The position numbers and the translations under genes were made by a program. From the NCBI RefSeq assembly GCF_019649055.1, contig NW_026570229.1, positions 310,001-374,000 on the forward strand: a stretch of DNA of 64,000 bases, read 5' to 3'. Positions within the stretch are counted from its first letter, which is position 1; each line of letters starts with the position of its first letter. Of this stretch, positions 1-10,068 are shown piece by piece. Under the pieces are notes generated by a model. The model searched no databases. It worked only from the letters and a program-made list of their open reading frames with translations, and was not told where the DNA came from. This DNA comes from Paramacrobiotus metropolitanus (lineage: Eukaryota; Tardigrada; Eutardigrada; Parachela; Macrobiotidae).

Positions 1-184
1 GTTTAGGTCTTTATGGGTTTTTTGGTTTCTTAGGTTTCTTAAGTTTCTTATTGTTTCTCAGGTTTGTTAGTTTTTCTTTGGTTTCTTAGGTTTTTTACGT
101 TGTTCGTTTGATTTTGTTTTTAGTGTTCCGTTTTCTGACTGATTCTGTTATTAATTGTAGCTTTGTAAATCATTTGTCTGATAG
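1..184. repeat. T-rich degenerate TTTCTTAGG repeats at window edge
   Basis: The first ~100 bases are short degenerate units of the form TTTCTTAGG. The same unit fills the loop-side arms of the foldback element at 57764-58371, so this may be the truncated end of another copy. No gene is visible here. Confidence 0.5.
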
Positions 185-400
185 GCGAACTGTCGCTTCG
201 TCGAGAAATCCTTGCGGCGAAATTTCATTGCGTCGAAGCGGCCATGCGACGGAAAGTCGTGCGGCGTAAAGTCCTACTGACGAAATGTCCTGCGACGAAA
301 TGTCGCGTGGCAAGATGGGCTTGCGGTGGAATGTCTGCGAGCAAAAGTCCAGCGACTAGTTGTCCGCGGCGAAATGTCGCGGTGTCCGTACTTCCAACCA
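185..400. repeat. GC-rich minisatellite, ~15-bp degenerate unit
   Basis: Degenerate tandem units close to TGCGACGAAATGTCC recur at roughly 15-16 bp spacing (tgcgtcgaagcgg, tgcgacggaaagtcg, tgcggcgtaaagtcc, tgcgacgaaatgtcg and so on). Open frames exist on both strands, as expected for a repeat without stops, so I do not call a gene. Confidence 0.6.
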
Positions 401-554
401 CCGAATGCGTACAGACGGTCCTGGCAGACGACCAGCGCCATACTGCGCACCTGAATGCTTTTTCTTGCAAGAAAGTTGCCGGTGTACGCTGCCAGCAACC
501 CAACTGTTCGTCATAGCAATCGAGCTGCAGATTGTAGGTAATGGCAGCGTACGC

Positions 555-1012
555 TGTAGCAACAATGAGTTCTACCTGTAGTGCTGTGTGTATGAGCCCT
601 ATGGATCAGGTCGACGATGACCTTTACAATACCTATAACGATTAGGCAACGCACCGGTGTTTGACTGACCTTTAATGATAATCAATGTGCCCACTACAAC
701 AAAGCTATAAGCTAAACAAAAGGTCAAGCTAGTACAATCGCTAGATGGTCCGGTGCAGGGCAGGCTGTAGACTGCTGGTCGGTTGACTTCGCAGGGGAAA
801 GCACACTGACTTCCGGTGGTTGCAGCTGTGGTTTATATACCCGCGCGGCGGAGTGGTGCCGCCAGCCGGAAGGTGTGGTCACTGGCGTTATCGCGTGGGA
901 ATGAGGCCGCATGATGCAAGGCTGAGCAAGGCTGATGCAAGGCTGATGTCATATGATGTAATCGTCGCTGACCCCGATGATGCTGATGACTATGCCGTCC
1001 GCGTCCGTGACA
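555..1012 (-). repeat. 3' LTR (458 bp) of the LTR element
   Basis: On the plus strand it starts TGTAGCAACAATGAG and ends GTCCGTGACA. It is matched by 10069-10521 except for a 4-bp and a 1-bp length difference. A TATATAA promoter-like box lies on the minus strand at 833-839. Confidence 0.93.
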
Positions 1013-1025
1013 GTCCTCCTTTTTG
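1013..1025 (-). other. Polypurine tract
   Basis: Read on the minus strand, CAAAAAGGAGGAC sits directly against the 3' LTR. This is the expected position and composition for plus-strand DNA priming. Confidence 0.75.
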
Positions 1026-1391
1026 AGATTCGACGTCTCTGGCGAATCCAACAGGAACAGGGAGTAAAAAACAATTGTATTTGAAAATAAGGTATTAAAA
1101 TACACACTTTTCACGGCAGGAAAAAACGTTGTAGTGGGCGTTTACAGTATCAAACAACAATGAAAAAACAGGCATAAATTTTATATAAAAAACAATGTTA
1201 GCACAATATATTGCAACAACTAGACAAAACATACATAATATAATGTATATATTAACGCGAACACAAGTGTAGATATTTATGTTTTAAATTTATATTAATC
1301 GGTTTTTTATTCAACAATTAATCATTTATAATTCTTTTTTTTGTATTTTAATATAAAAGGAGTTATAATAAAAATTAACCTCAGTGCAAAC

Positions 1392-4358
1392 TTATTGCTG
1401 GTCGGCAGCACTACGGTTCACAATCACGTAGCGAGGCGTATCCTCGTCCGGACTTGCTGGTGTCCCCGCGCAGTGCTGAATGTCGTCATTGACCATCGGG
1501 CTGGGGCTTCGTGGTGACTCGACATAAGGCGGTGGTGAGCGCAACTGGGCAAAATACGCAGGCAAACAAAGCTCCCGGTTCGAGCGGATGATTCCCCTCG
1601 GATGAGGTGTAGGCTGCCGCTTGAATGGTCGGGGCTGCACCATCGCCATAGTCGGCGCCTCGGCTGCTGGTTTAGCAAAGGCCGGGAAAACGAAGGATCG
1701 TGGCGGTTGCTCATCACGCGGAGGGCTGCTCCGCTGCACAGCTGATGGTCCCGCTACCATCTGACCGGTGTGTTCCGAACTGGGCTGATCTTTACCGACA
1801 GCATCCCAAATCTTTCGGCACTTGGTAAGCGCATCCCACAGCAAATCGTTGTCTTTTGCAAGCGTCTCCAATGCAGTCGTGGTCCGCTGTGCCAAGTCCA
1901 TCAGGATGTTCATAGCAGGCTGGTCGTGTGGAAAACCTTGCTGGTTGACAACGGTGTGCGTGAATTCCGTAAACTCATCCACCATGGCTTTGATAGCGTT
2001 GTCACGGGTAATCTTCATACGGTGGAACGATTCAATGCGCGCATTCCTGGCACTCTTGCGGCTTACCTTCTTGAACGTCATGACTATCCGTGGTGGCTGA
2101 TATGGAATCTCTGGAGAGGCAATCCGGCCGCTGCGTGGGTAATCGTTGGCAATATCCATTGCAGGTAATAACAGGTTGACGGGCAAAGTTACTGTATCAA
2201 CTACTGAAGTACAATCGTCAGGAACTGTATGATCCGGTATACCAACAGCAAGTTCCGCATGAGTGAGCAACTGATGGTCTGTGCAGTGCTTTATATCCAT
2301 GTCCGTTTTCCGTCTGCGGCTGAACAGTACTCGCATGCCTTTTCGATCGCGGGCAGTGCACCAGTTCCCAACGGTGCCGGCCCGACTCCCAGCGTCTGAG
2401 ATGTTATTATTTTCATTAAGCTGGCGAGTCCCGAGCAACCATCTCAACAGTATCAAGCCTACATAAATGCCAACTAACATAATTGTTATACTAACAACTG
2501 TACTAACTGTTTGCTTGATGCGCACGTCTATGCCCCAGTCATGGATGAGTGCTTTTGTTAACGTGACCGGCGTTGAAAGGCCGCTGATGAAAAACTGTTG
2601 TAGATCTGTAGCACGTGCCGGCTGTTGCATGTAGACCGAGTCAGCATGATAATATGTTGCCGATACATCCACAATCGGGTCGAAGCGGCTGTTAATGTGT
2701 AGATGTAGTGCCTGTTGCGTCACCTTGTATATCCTTTTCCATGTGTTATTTATGACCGCATAAATATTATTATTAAAAGAAACAAAAGGCATCGTATGCA
2801 CACACTTGTACGGTAATAATGTAAGGCCATCCAATCCAATTGTGTAATCATTATACCGCGGTTGTAGATATTGACAGGAACCATAAGAATTCTCCACCGT
2901 AAATGTAGCATTGATTTTTCCACATTTAAAAACGGCTGCTTTGTCAGTTGTTATCATGTGTACAGCAAAACATTTAGGGTATTTAAGCGCTTTCGCCGCT
3001 AATACCGGGCTAAATTGTGATAAAACGACCATATTCAGCAAAAACGTGTTATCGATCCGGCAATCAAGAGAAGCCACATTTGAAGAGATGTAATTAAGAT
3101 TTTTTGTATCAATATCTGAGAAATAATTAAAATGTTGAGACAAGAAGTTTTCTTGAAATAATGCAAATTCTTGCATAGTTGCATTTTGTAACAGTTTCGT
3201 CATATTTTTATTTAAATGCAGTTTCGGTTTCTCGTAATAATTATTTACCGGTCCTAGTGTAATTTTCAGATTGGGATTTCCGATAACTTGATAAGCCTCC
3301 ACTTCTTCACCACACAGTTTTACGCTCTTCCCAATATAATAATCTAACTGATGCACATCATCACGAAGGCGCCGTACATCATTCACAGAATCTAGCTCGC
3401 CGTAGCCGTAATTTTTCCTTAACTTCTTACAATTTGACGCAGTGCTGGCGTTAGTCCTCCATACATATGTCACATAATTAATCATCGCAAACTGCTGCAT
3501 TTTGTCTTTCGCTATCATCATTGTAGCAGAATCCACGGTACAATTTTTACACTTCTGATTTAATTGTACTTCCTCCAATATGCAATTAATAGAATCATAA
3601 GTAATTTCCTGTAAATATTTCCCATTTCCTTCCGAATCTTTAGTGTAATCCCATACACTCCCAGTGTTGACCATATCGTTTCCAACACATTTTTTAGATT
3701 GAACCATTTGCCAGCATTCATCCACGGATACAGCTTTATTTAACACCGATTTAATTGTATCCGTTCCTCCAAAAAAGAAGGAAGACACAACTGTCCGTTT
3801 AATAACCTGCTTGCACATATAAGCAGTAAAGGATAATTGTGGGAGCTGCTCCTCATAGAGTACGTAGGCTCTTGTATTCGGGGTTTTCCCAGTATTTGGC
3901 ACTCCACAAGCTGAAAAATTTTTTAACGAAACCAATCCTAAAAAGTCTTTCCGGCTACAATCACAAACCTCTTGGGTCAACGCGTTTGCGCCATTAAATC
4001 CAAAACATAACAACATTATAAGGATGAGTAACATGCTTGTTCCGGGAAGTAAACATTTTGGTAGTAGGGTCCTCCTTTTTAGCGGTTCTCTTGCACTGAG
4101 TTTCTCTACTTGGGTCATCATGTTTCCAGTTTCTTTCGCAATGATGTCACAAGCATTTTGCAATTCCTGAGCTGTTGACTTAATTCTTTCAATGGAATCT
4201 GCCATCCGTAAATTTTTATTCTCCTTCTTCCAACCACAAAATTCTTTCGATATCTTCGTTAGATTGTTCCCAGAAACGGCCCAGCAAAATTTCGTCATGT
4301 CGCCTTTTTTCTTGGCATTTCTTTCTGTAGCAGTCATTACTACTAAGCAGCTCTTCAC
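1392..4358 (-). CDS. env: Envelope-like glycoprotein (third ORF of LTR element)
   Basis: This is a 988-codon open frame overlapping the end of pol by 143 nt in another frame, the usual env position. The first in-frame codon is GTG. ATGs follow at codons 8, 21 and 52, and in such elements env is usually made from a spliced RNA, so the start is uncertain. A hydrophobic signal/anchor segment lies at about residues 104-126. A cysteine-rich ectodomain with many N-x-S/T sites follows, then a membrane span at about 617-643. The remaining ~345 residues form an unusually long proline- and charge-rich tail. The ectodomain motifs (CDCS, ECWQMV, late N-C pairs) remind me of rhabdovirus/chuvirus-type glycoproteins more than the baculovirus-F type of classic errantiviruses. 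That family call is a hypothesis. Confidence 0.75.
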   Translation of the reverse strand: MKSCLVVMTATERNAKKKGDMTKFCWAVSGNNLTKISKEFCGWKKENKNLRMADSIERIKSTAQELQNACDIIAKETGNMMTQVEKLSAREPLKRRTLLPKCLLPGTSMLLILIMLLCFGFNGANALTQEVCDCSRKDFLGLVSLKNFSACGVPNTGKTPNTRAYVLYEEQLPQLSFTAYMCKQVIKRTVVSSFFFGGTDTIKSVLNKAVSVDECWQMVQSKKCVGNDMVNTGSVWDYTKDSEGNGKYLQEITYDSINCILEEVQLNQKCKNCTVDSATMMIAKDKMQQFAMINYVTYVWRTNASTASNCKKLRKNYGYGELDSVNDVRRLRDDVHQLDYYIGKSVKLCGEEVEAYQVIGNPNLKITLGPVNNYYEKPKLHLNKNMTKLLQNATMQEFALFQENFLSQHFNYFSDIDTKNLNYISSNVASLDCRIDNTFLLNMVVLSQFSPVLAAKALKYPKCFAVHMITTDKAAVFKCGKINATFTVENSYGSCQYLQPRYNDYTIGLDGLTLLPYKCVHTMPFVSFNNNIYAVINNTWKRIYKVTQQALHLHINSRFDPIVDVSATYYHADSVYMQQPARATDLQQFFISGLSTPVTLTKALIHDWGIDVRIKQTVSTVVSITIMLVGIYVGLILLRWLLGTRQLNENNNISDAGSRAGTVGNWCTARDRKGMRVLFSRRRKTDMDIKHCTDHQLLTHAELAVGIPDHTVPDDCTSVVDTVTLPVNLLLPAMDIANDYPRSGRIASPEIPYQPPRIVMTFKKVSRKSARNARIESFHRMKITRDNAIKAMVDEFTEFTHTVVNQQGFPHDQPAMNILMDLAQRTTTALETLAKDNDLLWDALTKCRKIWDAVGKDQPSSEHTGQMVAGPSAVQRSSPPRDEQPPRSFVFPAFAKPAAEAPTMAMVQPRPFKRQPTPHPRGIIRSNRELCLPAYFAQLRSPPPYVESPRSPSPMVNDDIQHCAGTPASPDEDTPRYVIVNRSAADQQ

Positions 4359-5601
4359 TGTGCAGTTTCAGTAGTTCCTCGAGTCTTTTAACATTCAATG
4401 CGGGGGTCACAACTGGCCGGTCGTACTTTGTTGGTACATTCTCCATAGTGATGCGATTTATGTATCCGTACCGTTCTGGTTTTCGAGTTGTTCTTCTTGG
4501 TCTTTGTTCAATTTTTTCCTCGGTTTGATCCGCGTCCTCAGTGTCTGTAATTATTTTATCATCATCTTTATCAGAATTGTCTGATACTTCACTTTCCAAA
4601 TCGACTACGTTTTTGTTTGTTGTATTTTCTTCTGCAGATAACTTTTCATTTTTTCCGTAAGCATTTCTTCGTAGTTGACCTTTCCAAGTAGGTTCCTTTT
4701 CTCTGCCCGTAGCGTAATTTTGATCGTCTCTTGACACGAATTTTTTCAATCTCGATACATGTACTGTATCTTCTAGGTTCTTTCCGAAACAAGCTTTTAC
4801 CCTATAATTTACTTCCGAAACTTTATCCGTTATTATAAACGGTCCAAAAAATCTGTGGTTGAGTTTATTAGTTGTCCTAAGCTTCCTGTGCGGGTTGTAG
4901 ACTAACACAAGTTCTCCAACGTTGAACGTTTTCGCAACATGCATTTTATCATAATAAAAGGAGCCTTTTAAACCGGCATCCTCTATCCTGGCTCGCGCAA
5001 TTTCTCGTGCCGTGTTTAGCGAATTGTCAAGCTCCATTACGTAATTGTCAACGTTAATATCTTGTACTTCGACGTCAGGAATGAGACCAACATCACAAGG
5101 CAACTGAGCCATTCGCCCAAACATAAGATAAAACGGTGTAAACCTCGTGGTTGATTGTGGGGTCACATTTAATGCAAAGATTACCATTGGCAAGGTTGTA
5201 TCCCAGTCTTGCTGAGTAGAGGAACAGTACATCGCTAACGACGTAACAATAGTACGATTCATATGTTCCACTAGACCCTGACTTTGAGGATGATAACTAG
5301 TCGAACGATTGTGGATCGTTCCGGTTAAGAAAAGTACGTTCTTAAACAGCTCGCTGCAAAACGCTGAGCCTCTGTCGGTACCTAAATAGCGGGGGGCACC
5401 AAAACGACACACAATCTCCTCTACAAAAAATTTTGAAGTTTCCTCTGCGTTTTCAGTGCGAACGGCTCTCGCCACTACGTATTTTGTAACCTGCTCAATC
5501 GCAACAATTAGATGTTTTTTTCCGTTTTTAGATTTTTTAAAAGGACCGACATGATCCATCTGCCATCTTTGGCAGACCTGAAAAACAGGAATAGGTTGCA
5601 A
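4216..5601 (-). CDS. pol: Integrase portion of pol (frame-shifted from RT ORF)
   Basis: This is a 461-codon frame carrying a retroviral integrase core. The catalytic triad is visible as D16 (in QMDHVGPF), D76 (in GTDRGSAF) and E112 (in HPQSQGLVEH), with 35 residues between the last two, the DD35E spacing. A chromatin-/DNA-binding C-terminal part and an acidic tail follow. The frame is open upstream to about 5720 and includes the second half of the H2C2 zinc-binding module. The upstream pol ORF ends at 5709 in a different frame, so the integrase is separated from RT by a one-base phase change within that module. It may be a disabling indel or a programmed frameshift; I favour an indel because the break falls inside a conserved domain. 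Confidence 0.88.
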   Translation of the reverse strand: MQPIPVFQVCQRWQMDHVGPFKKSKNGKKHLIVAIEQVTKYVVARAVRTENAEETSKFFVEEIVCRFGAPRYLGTDRGSAFCSELFKNVLFLTGTIHNRSTSYHPQSQGLVEHMNRTIVTSLAMYCSSTQQDWDTTLPMVIFALNVTPQSTTRFTPFYLMFGRMAQLPCDVGLIPDVEVQDINVDNYVMELDNSLNTAREIARARIEDAGLKGSFYYDKMHVAKTFNVGELVLVYNPHRKLRTTNKLNHRFFGPFIITDKVSEVNYRVKACFGKNLEDTVHVSRLKKFVSRDDQNYATGREKEPTWKGQLRRNAYGKNEKLSAEENTTNKNVVDLESEVSDNSDKDDDKIITDTEDADQTEEKIEQRPRRTTRKPERYGYINRITMENVPTKYDRPVVTPALNVKRLEELLKLHSEELLSSNDCYRKKCQEKRRHDEILLGRFWEQSNEDIERILWLEEGE

Positions 5602-5708
5602 AAGCCCATAAGGTTTTCCAATCTGTTTCTTGTATGTAAGACAATCTAAGCAAGAGTCCGTGTAACTTTTTACGTCCTCAACATATCTGGGCCAGTAGTA
5701 TCTTTCTT

Positions 5709-8700
5709 TTATTTTTTGCCAGGTTCTGAGGACCCTTGGTGGGCTCCACTGATCGGGTTATCATGCATTTCATATAATACGTCATTTTTAATTTTTTCGG
5801 GAACAACTAATTGCATGAAAGTTCCATCTTCTGGGTGCGTACGGAACCTGTATAGTACATTATTTCTTAAAATAAAATTATTTTTATTTATGTTTCCTTG
5901 TTTCATTCCATCTAAAATTTTTATACAAAACTTATCTTCTGACTGTAATTTTATTAAATCAAAATTATCGAGTTTATATACTGGTAAGTCAGGTACGTCG
6001 GTATCCACACCGTCGAAAGCTTCCCCTACTGGATTTCTACTTAAAGCATCTGGAAAAGAATTCAACTTCCCCGGCTTGTGTTTAATTTCAAAGTTAAACG
6101 CGGACAGTTTGATGGCCCACCGGCACAAACGGCCGGTTGGCTCTTTCATGTTTAGTAAATACTGAAGGGCCTGATGGTCAGTTATAATTCGAAATTTGAC
6201 ACCTATAAGATAATGTTTAAATTTAATCACTGCCCAAACTACACATAGGCACTCCAGCTCGGATGTCGTATAACGAGTCTCTACGTCTGAAAGCTTTCTT
6301 GAAATGAACTCGACAGCTTTTCCCTTTCCATCAACTAACTGTATTAGTACAGCGCCTAGCCCGACGTTTGACGCATCGCAGTGCAGTTCAATAGGTAGGT
6401 TTGGCTCAAAATGTTTTAGTAAAATATTCTCGCAAATTTTTTGCTTCAGAAGTTGGAAAGATTTTTCGCATTCTTCCGTCCATATGAATTTTTTATTTAT
6501 TTTTACTAAATTAGTTAAGGGATATGCTATATCCGAATAACTTTTGACATAGCTTCTCCAATAGCCCGTTCCACCTAGGAACGACTGAATTTGTTTAACA
6601 TTAACCGGCGTAGGCCAGTTCATAAGAGCTGAAGTTTTTTCCGGATTTGGTCGACGGCCTTCTTCGTTTATTATATGCCCTAAGAATTTTACTTGTTTTT
6701 CAAAAAAGACACATTTATTTAGATTTAAAGTTAAACCTGCTGTTTTAATGCGATTAAAAATTTCCTCGAGCCTGTCTAAAGTTTCTTGAAAGGTTCTTCC
6801 TAAAACCAATATATCGTCTACATAATTTATACAACTTCTCCATTTGAGATTAGCTAAGACTACATCCATTAATCTTTGAAATGTTGCAGGGCTGTTACAG
6901 AGCCCTTGTGCCGCTCTTTTGTACTGATATAATCCTACCGCCGTAATAAAGGCAGTTTTTTCCCTACTTTTGCGTTCTAGTGGAATCTGCCAAAAGGCAC
7001 CCGTCATGTCCAGGGTCGCATAAAACCTTGCACCACTTAAAAGGTCAAGGCAAGAATTAATATTAGGCAAAGGATATACATCTTTTTTTGTAATTTTATT
7101 CAATAATCGATAATCGTTTACTGGCCTAAAACTTTCACCTTTAGGAATTAGCAGTAAAGGGCTACTCCAACTGGAGTAGGATGGTTCAATGATGTCTAAG
7201 GCCAGGAGCTTATTAATCTCTTCCTCCATTATACGTTGCTCTTTAATTGACGTTCTGTAAGGCGGAACATGAATTGGTTTTGCGTCACCCGTGTCAATAA
7301 CATGCTCAGTTAGTGACGTACATCCAATTCGTTCCCCTTTTTTCGGGAAAATAATTTTATACTTTTTTATAACATTAATTAAACTCAACTTCTCCTCAAG
7401 TGTAATAGTGCTGCCTATATTCAGAGTTTCATAGTCAATATCATTTTCAGAAAACGGGGAAATAATATTCTCGATTCTAGATTGATTAATAAATTCATCA
7501 ACAAATTCGTCAGAAGATTTTATCTTATTATCGGTTTGGCTGGAATCTTCTACCTCATCCAAGTTAAAAACATTTTGTAATAACCAACCATTTGTAGATT
7601 CTCCGGAGTTTTGTTTTGCTGAACTTTCAACATGACTTAATTTCTTATATGAATTTTTCATTTCATTTTTGAAAATAATATTTTTACTTTTACCTATACA
7701 AGATAGACATGGACCTTTCTCCATAAAGTAAAGTCGATGCGTTCTGTAGTCAATAATTACTTTAGCAGCATCCAAAAAGTCGTTACCTAAGAGTATAAGC
7801 TCATCTAAGTTAGGATTATCGATAACGGCGCAGTGCACCCGGATGACCTTTCCTGCCAGCTCAACGTCTAAGGTAATGCCTTTAGAGGGGCTTTTCACAT
7901 GATCAAAGAACCTTATTGGTAGTCCTAGCCATTCATCTGCGTCTAATTTCAGCATCTTTAAAAGTTTCGAGTTTATAATTGACGGCCCAGCACCCGTATC
8001 AATGCATGCCTGGAAGGATTCACCCTGGATTATGACTTGTGTCGTCATGCAAGTCTTTGGGACATATCTTGCTGCCTCAAAACCTACATTTAACGTAGGC
8101 AAAACGTTTACTACAGTTTCTTCGTAATCTTGGAATGGACAATTTTGGTTTTCGACGCCAATTAAGTTGACGTTCTGCTGCCGGCTGGGCATAACGGGGT
8201 AACGCGGTTGCGGAGATTCACTCGAACTGCTGTCTCTACAGTTGATTTGGTAATGGCCCCTACGGCCACATTTAAAACAAACGGGCCTGCCGTCTCCGGT
8301 TCGTGATGAGAACTGACGTCGGCCGTTAAACCTTCGTCCCCTATAATAATTTGGATTTTGGTTCCTCCATTCGCCTTGTCTCGGAGGATTGTCGAAACTT
8401 GACCTTCTGACGTATCGGTTGTAATCTCTTCCGTGCTGCGTTTCTCTTTGATAAGCGTTATCGTATCCATTACTAAAGCGATTTGGCGCACTAAACTTTC
8501 CGGGATTGACCTTAAAGTTAAGTACACTATCTAGTTTTTCCACAAGCTCATTGATTTTCTCGTCCTTCTCGGTCGTTGCCTTATTTCTCTTATTTTCACC
8601 GCCAAAGGGAACGTTAAAAGTTACGGTTGATCGCTTTTCCTTTGTTCCTCTGTCTTTAATGGGGTATAATTCTTCTGCTACTTCCAGGATATCTTTCGGG

Positions 8701-9269
8701 GTCTTTTTGCCCATAATACGGAGTTGAGTGGCTGTTTGCTTATCCTTCATTCCCTTCAGGATAAAGTACCCTATCTCTGCTTGATCCATATTTGCGTCCG
8801 CATGTTTGCATAAGTCTAAGATAGAAAAATAGTACGTACGAAAATCTTCTTCGCTTCCTTGCTGTCGTGAAATCAGAATGTCAATAGCTTGTTGAGGCGT
8901 TCCCATTTTCCCAAATGTCTTAAGAAATTCGGTTTCGATGGAATCCCAATCTTCAGGTGCCGCTTCAGGCCTATTTTTGATCCATTTGCGAGCAGTTCCC
9001 GCTAAAACTTCCGGAAATCTGCGAGCTTTCGTAGGGTCATCCCACGCGTAGGACTCCGCACAACGTAGATATGATTCTAGCCAGGTCTCCGCATCCTCGT
9101 GAGGGGCTGCCGAAAATGGTGGTGGTAATTTTACTTTAGGACCTTCGGCCATTCTTCGCGGTTCTTCTAACTGTTGTTGATAATTGCCTTCTTCTTCTTC
9201 TGCTGCACCTGCAGGGAAGCCGTTTGCTTGTGCTTCCACTTGGTGACCTTGAATATTACCGTTGTCCAC
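5709..9269 (-). CDS. gag-pol: Gag-protease-RT-RNase H polyprotein
   Basis: This is a continuous 1186-codon frame. The N-terminal Gag includes the capsid-like region (AETWLESYLRCAESYAWDD) and a CCHC knuckle, CFKCGRRGHYQINC, near residue 330. An aspartic protease follows at about residue 423 (DTGAGPS). The reverse transcriptase has its catalytic YVDDILVLG near residue 814. RNase H is present with DASNVGLGA near residue 963. It ends at the first half of the integrase H2C2 domain. Gag and Pol are in one frame, unlike elements that use a frameshift between them. The frame stays open upstream to about 9590 but contains no ATG until 9152 (codon 40 of this call), so 9152 is the likeliest initiator unless a spliced leader exon is used. 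Confidence 0.92.
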   Translation of the reverse strand: MDNGNIQGHQVEAQANGFPAGAAEEEEGNYQQQLEEPRRMAEGPKVKLPPPFSAAPHEDAETWLESYLRCAESYAWDDPTKARRFPEVLAGTARKWIKNRPEAAPEDWDSIETEFLKTFGKMGTPQQAIDILISRQQGSEEDFRTYYFSILDLCKHADANMDQAEIGYFILKGMKDKQTATQLRIMGKKTPKDILEVAEELYPIKDRGTKEKRSTVTFNVPFGGENKRNKATTEKDEKINELVEKLDSVLNFKVNPGKFSAPNRFSNGYDNAYQRETQHGRDYNRYVRRSSFDNPPRQGEWRNQNPNYYRGRRFNGRRQFSSRTGDGRPVCFKCGRRGHYQINCRDSSSSESPQPRYPVMPSRQQNVNLIGVENQNCPFQDYEETVVNVLPTLNVGFEAARYVPKTCMTTQVIIQGESFQACIDTGAGPSIINSKLLKMLKLDADEWLGLPIRFFDHVKSPSKGITLDVELAGKVIRVHCAVIDNPNLDELILLGNDFLDAAKVIIDYRTHRLYFMEKGPCLSCIGKSKNIIFKNEMKNSYKKLSHVESSAKQNSGESTNGWLLQNVFNLDEVEDSSQTDNKIKSSDEFVDEFINQSRIENIISPFSENDIDYETLNIGSTITLEEKLSLINVIKKYKIIFPKKGERIGCTSLTEHVIDTGDAKPIHVPPYRTSIKEQRIMEEEINKLLALDIIEPSYSSWSSPLLLIPKGESFRPVNDYRLLNKITKKDVYPLPNINSCLDLLSGARFYATLDMTGAFWQIPLERKSREKTAFITAVGLYQYKRAAQGLCNSPATFQRLMDVVLANLKWRSCINYVDDILVLGRTFQETLDRLEEIFNRIKTAGLTLNLNKCVFFEKQVKFLGHIINEEGRRPNPEKTSALMNWPTPVNVKQIQSFLGGTGYWRSYVKSYSDIAYPLTNLVKINKKFIWTEECEKSFQLLKQKICENILLKHFEPNLPIELHCDASNVGLGAVLIQLVDGKGKAVEFISRKLSDVETRYTTSELECLCVVWAVIKFKHYLIGVKFRIITDHQALQYLLNMKEPTGRLCRWAIKLSAFNFEIKHKPGKLNSFPDALSRNPVGEAFDGVDTDVPDLPVYKLDNFDLIKLQSEDKFCIKILDGMKQGNINKNNFILRNNVLYRFRTHPEDGTFMQLVVPEKIKNDVLYEMHDNPISGAHQGSSEPGKK

Positions 9270-10050
9270 TTCGTGAGCGTTAACAAGGTTCCCGGCTTCG
9301 GGTTCCTCGTTTATTAGGTTGTTAAAACTATTGTCGGTAAGGTCGATGAAGGCAGTATTATGAGCTTCTTCGTTTTTTGAATTTATTATGCTTGATTCCG
9401 ATGACGAAGAAAGCTCTGGTGTTTTGATACGATTTACGCCTGTTTGAGACTGTGGATTCCAATACCTGCTGTTGGCTTGCTCCGCTGGAACGATTTCTGG
9501 TGGTAACCGTCTTAGCCTCAGTGAAAGTTTCTGCGCTAACGATTTATCTGTCGGGTCACTAGTAGGTTCCTTATTCTTTCTCGACGCCAGTGTATTTCAT
9601 ATCTTAATTCTCGTAATTTATTTATACTACAAGTCAATAATCCACCCTATATTTTGACTGCTGATTAGCTTTTCACTTTCGCTAATATACTGTATGTTAT
9701 ACGACAGTCTACGTGTGAATTCCCTAGATTTTACCTAACATGTCTAATATTATCACCATCCAGCAAAACACACAACTATTTGTAAGTCACTGTGTAGTTA
9801 CGGACCAGGTAACCACAACAGCAAGAATACCTGTGTTGTGTCGGCGACTGTTTGTAAGTGAAAGTGACCTATGGTCAGTAGGTACACTAACGCTACCTGT
9901 GTCGCAAGCGGGCTAATATTCCAAGGATATCCTTATTTTCCCAAAATTTCAATAATAATGTGCACAAATTTCCAAATTAGAAAACAATAATCCCTCAAAT
10001 TTTGGCCAGTTCCCAACAACAATTCACAAAAGTTTCTAGCACGTACAAGC

Positions 10051-10065
10051 CTTACCTTCACGCCA
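10051..10065 (-). other. Primer-binding site (tRNA)
   Basis: On the minus strand TGGCGTGAAGGTAAG begins three bases after the 5' LTR end. It starts with TGG, complementary to a tRNA CCA tail. A G at the discriminator position would be typical of tRNA-Ser, but I cannot name the tRNA from sequence alone. Confidence 0.6.
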
Positions 10066-10068
10066 ATT

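Noticed and set aside
244..581. Overlapping ORFs on both strands
   Set aside because: They run through a minisatellite whose unit lacks stops; composition, not coding.
1770..2168. Plus-strand ORFs within the env region
   Set aside because: Antisense shadows of the envelope ORF with no ATG-led conserved content.
5716..6165. Plus-strand 149-codon ORF
   Set aside because: Antisense shadow of the RNase H/integrase junction.
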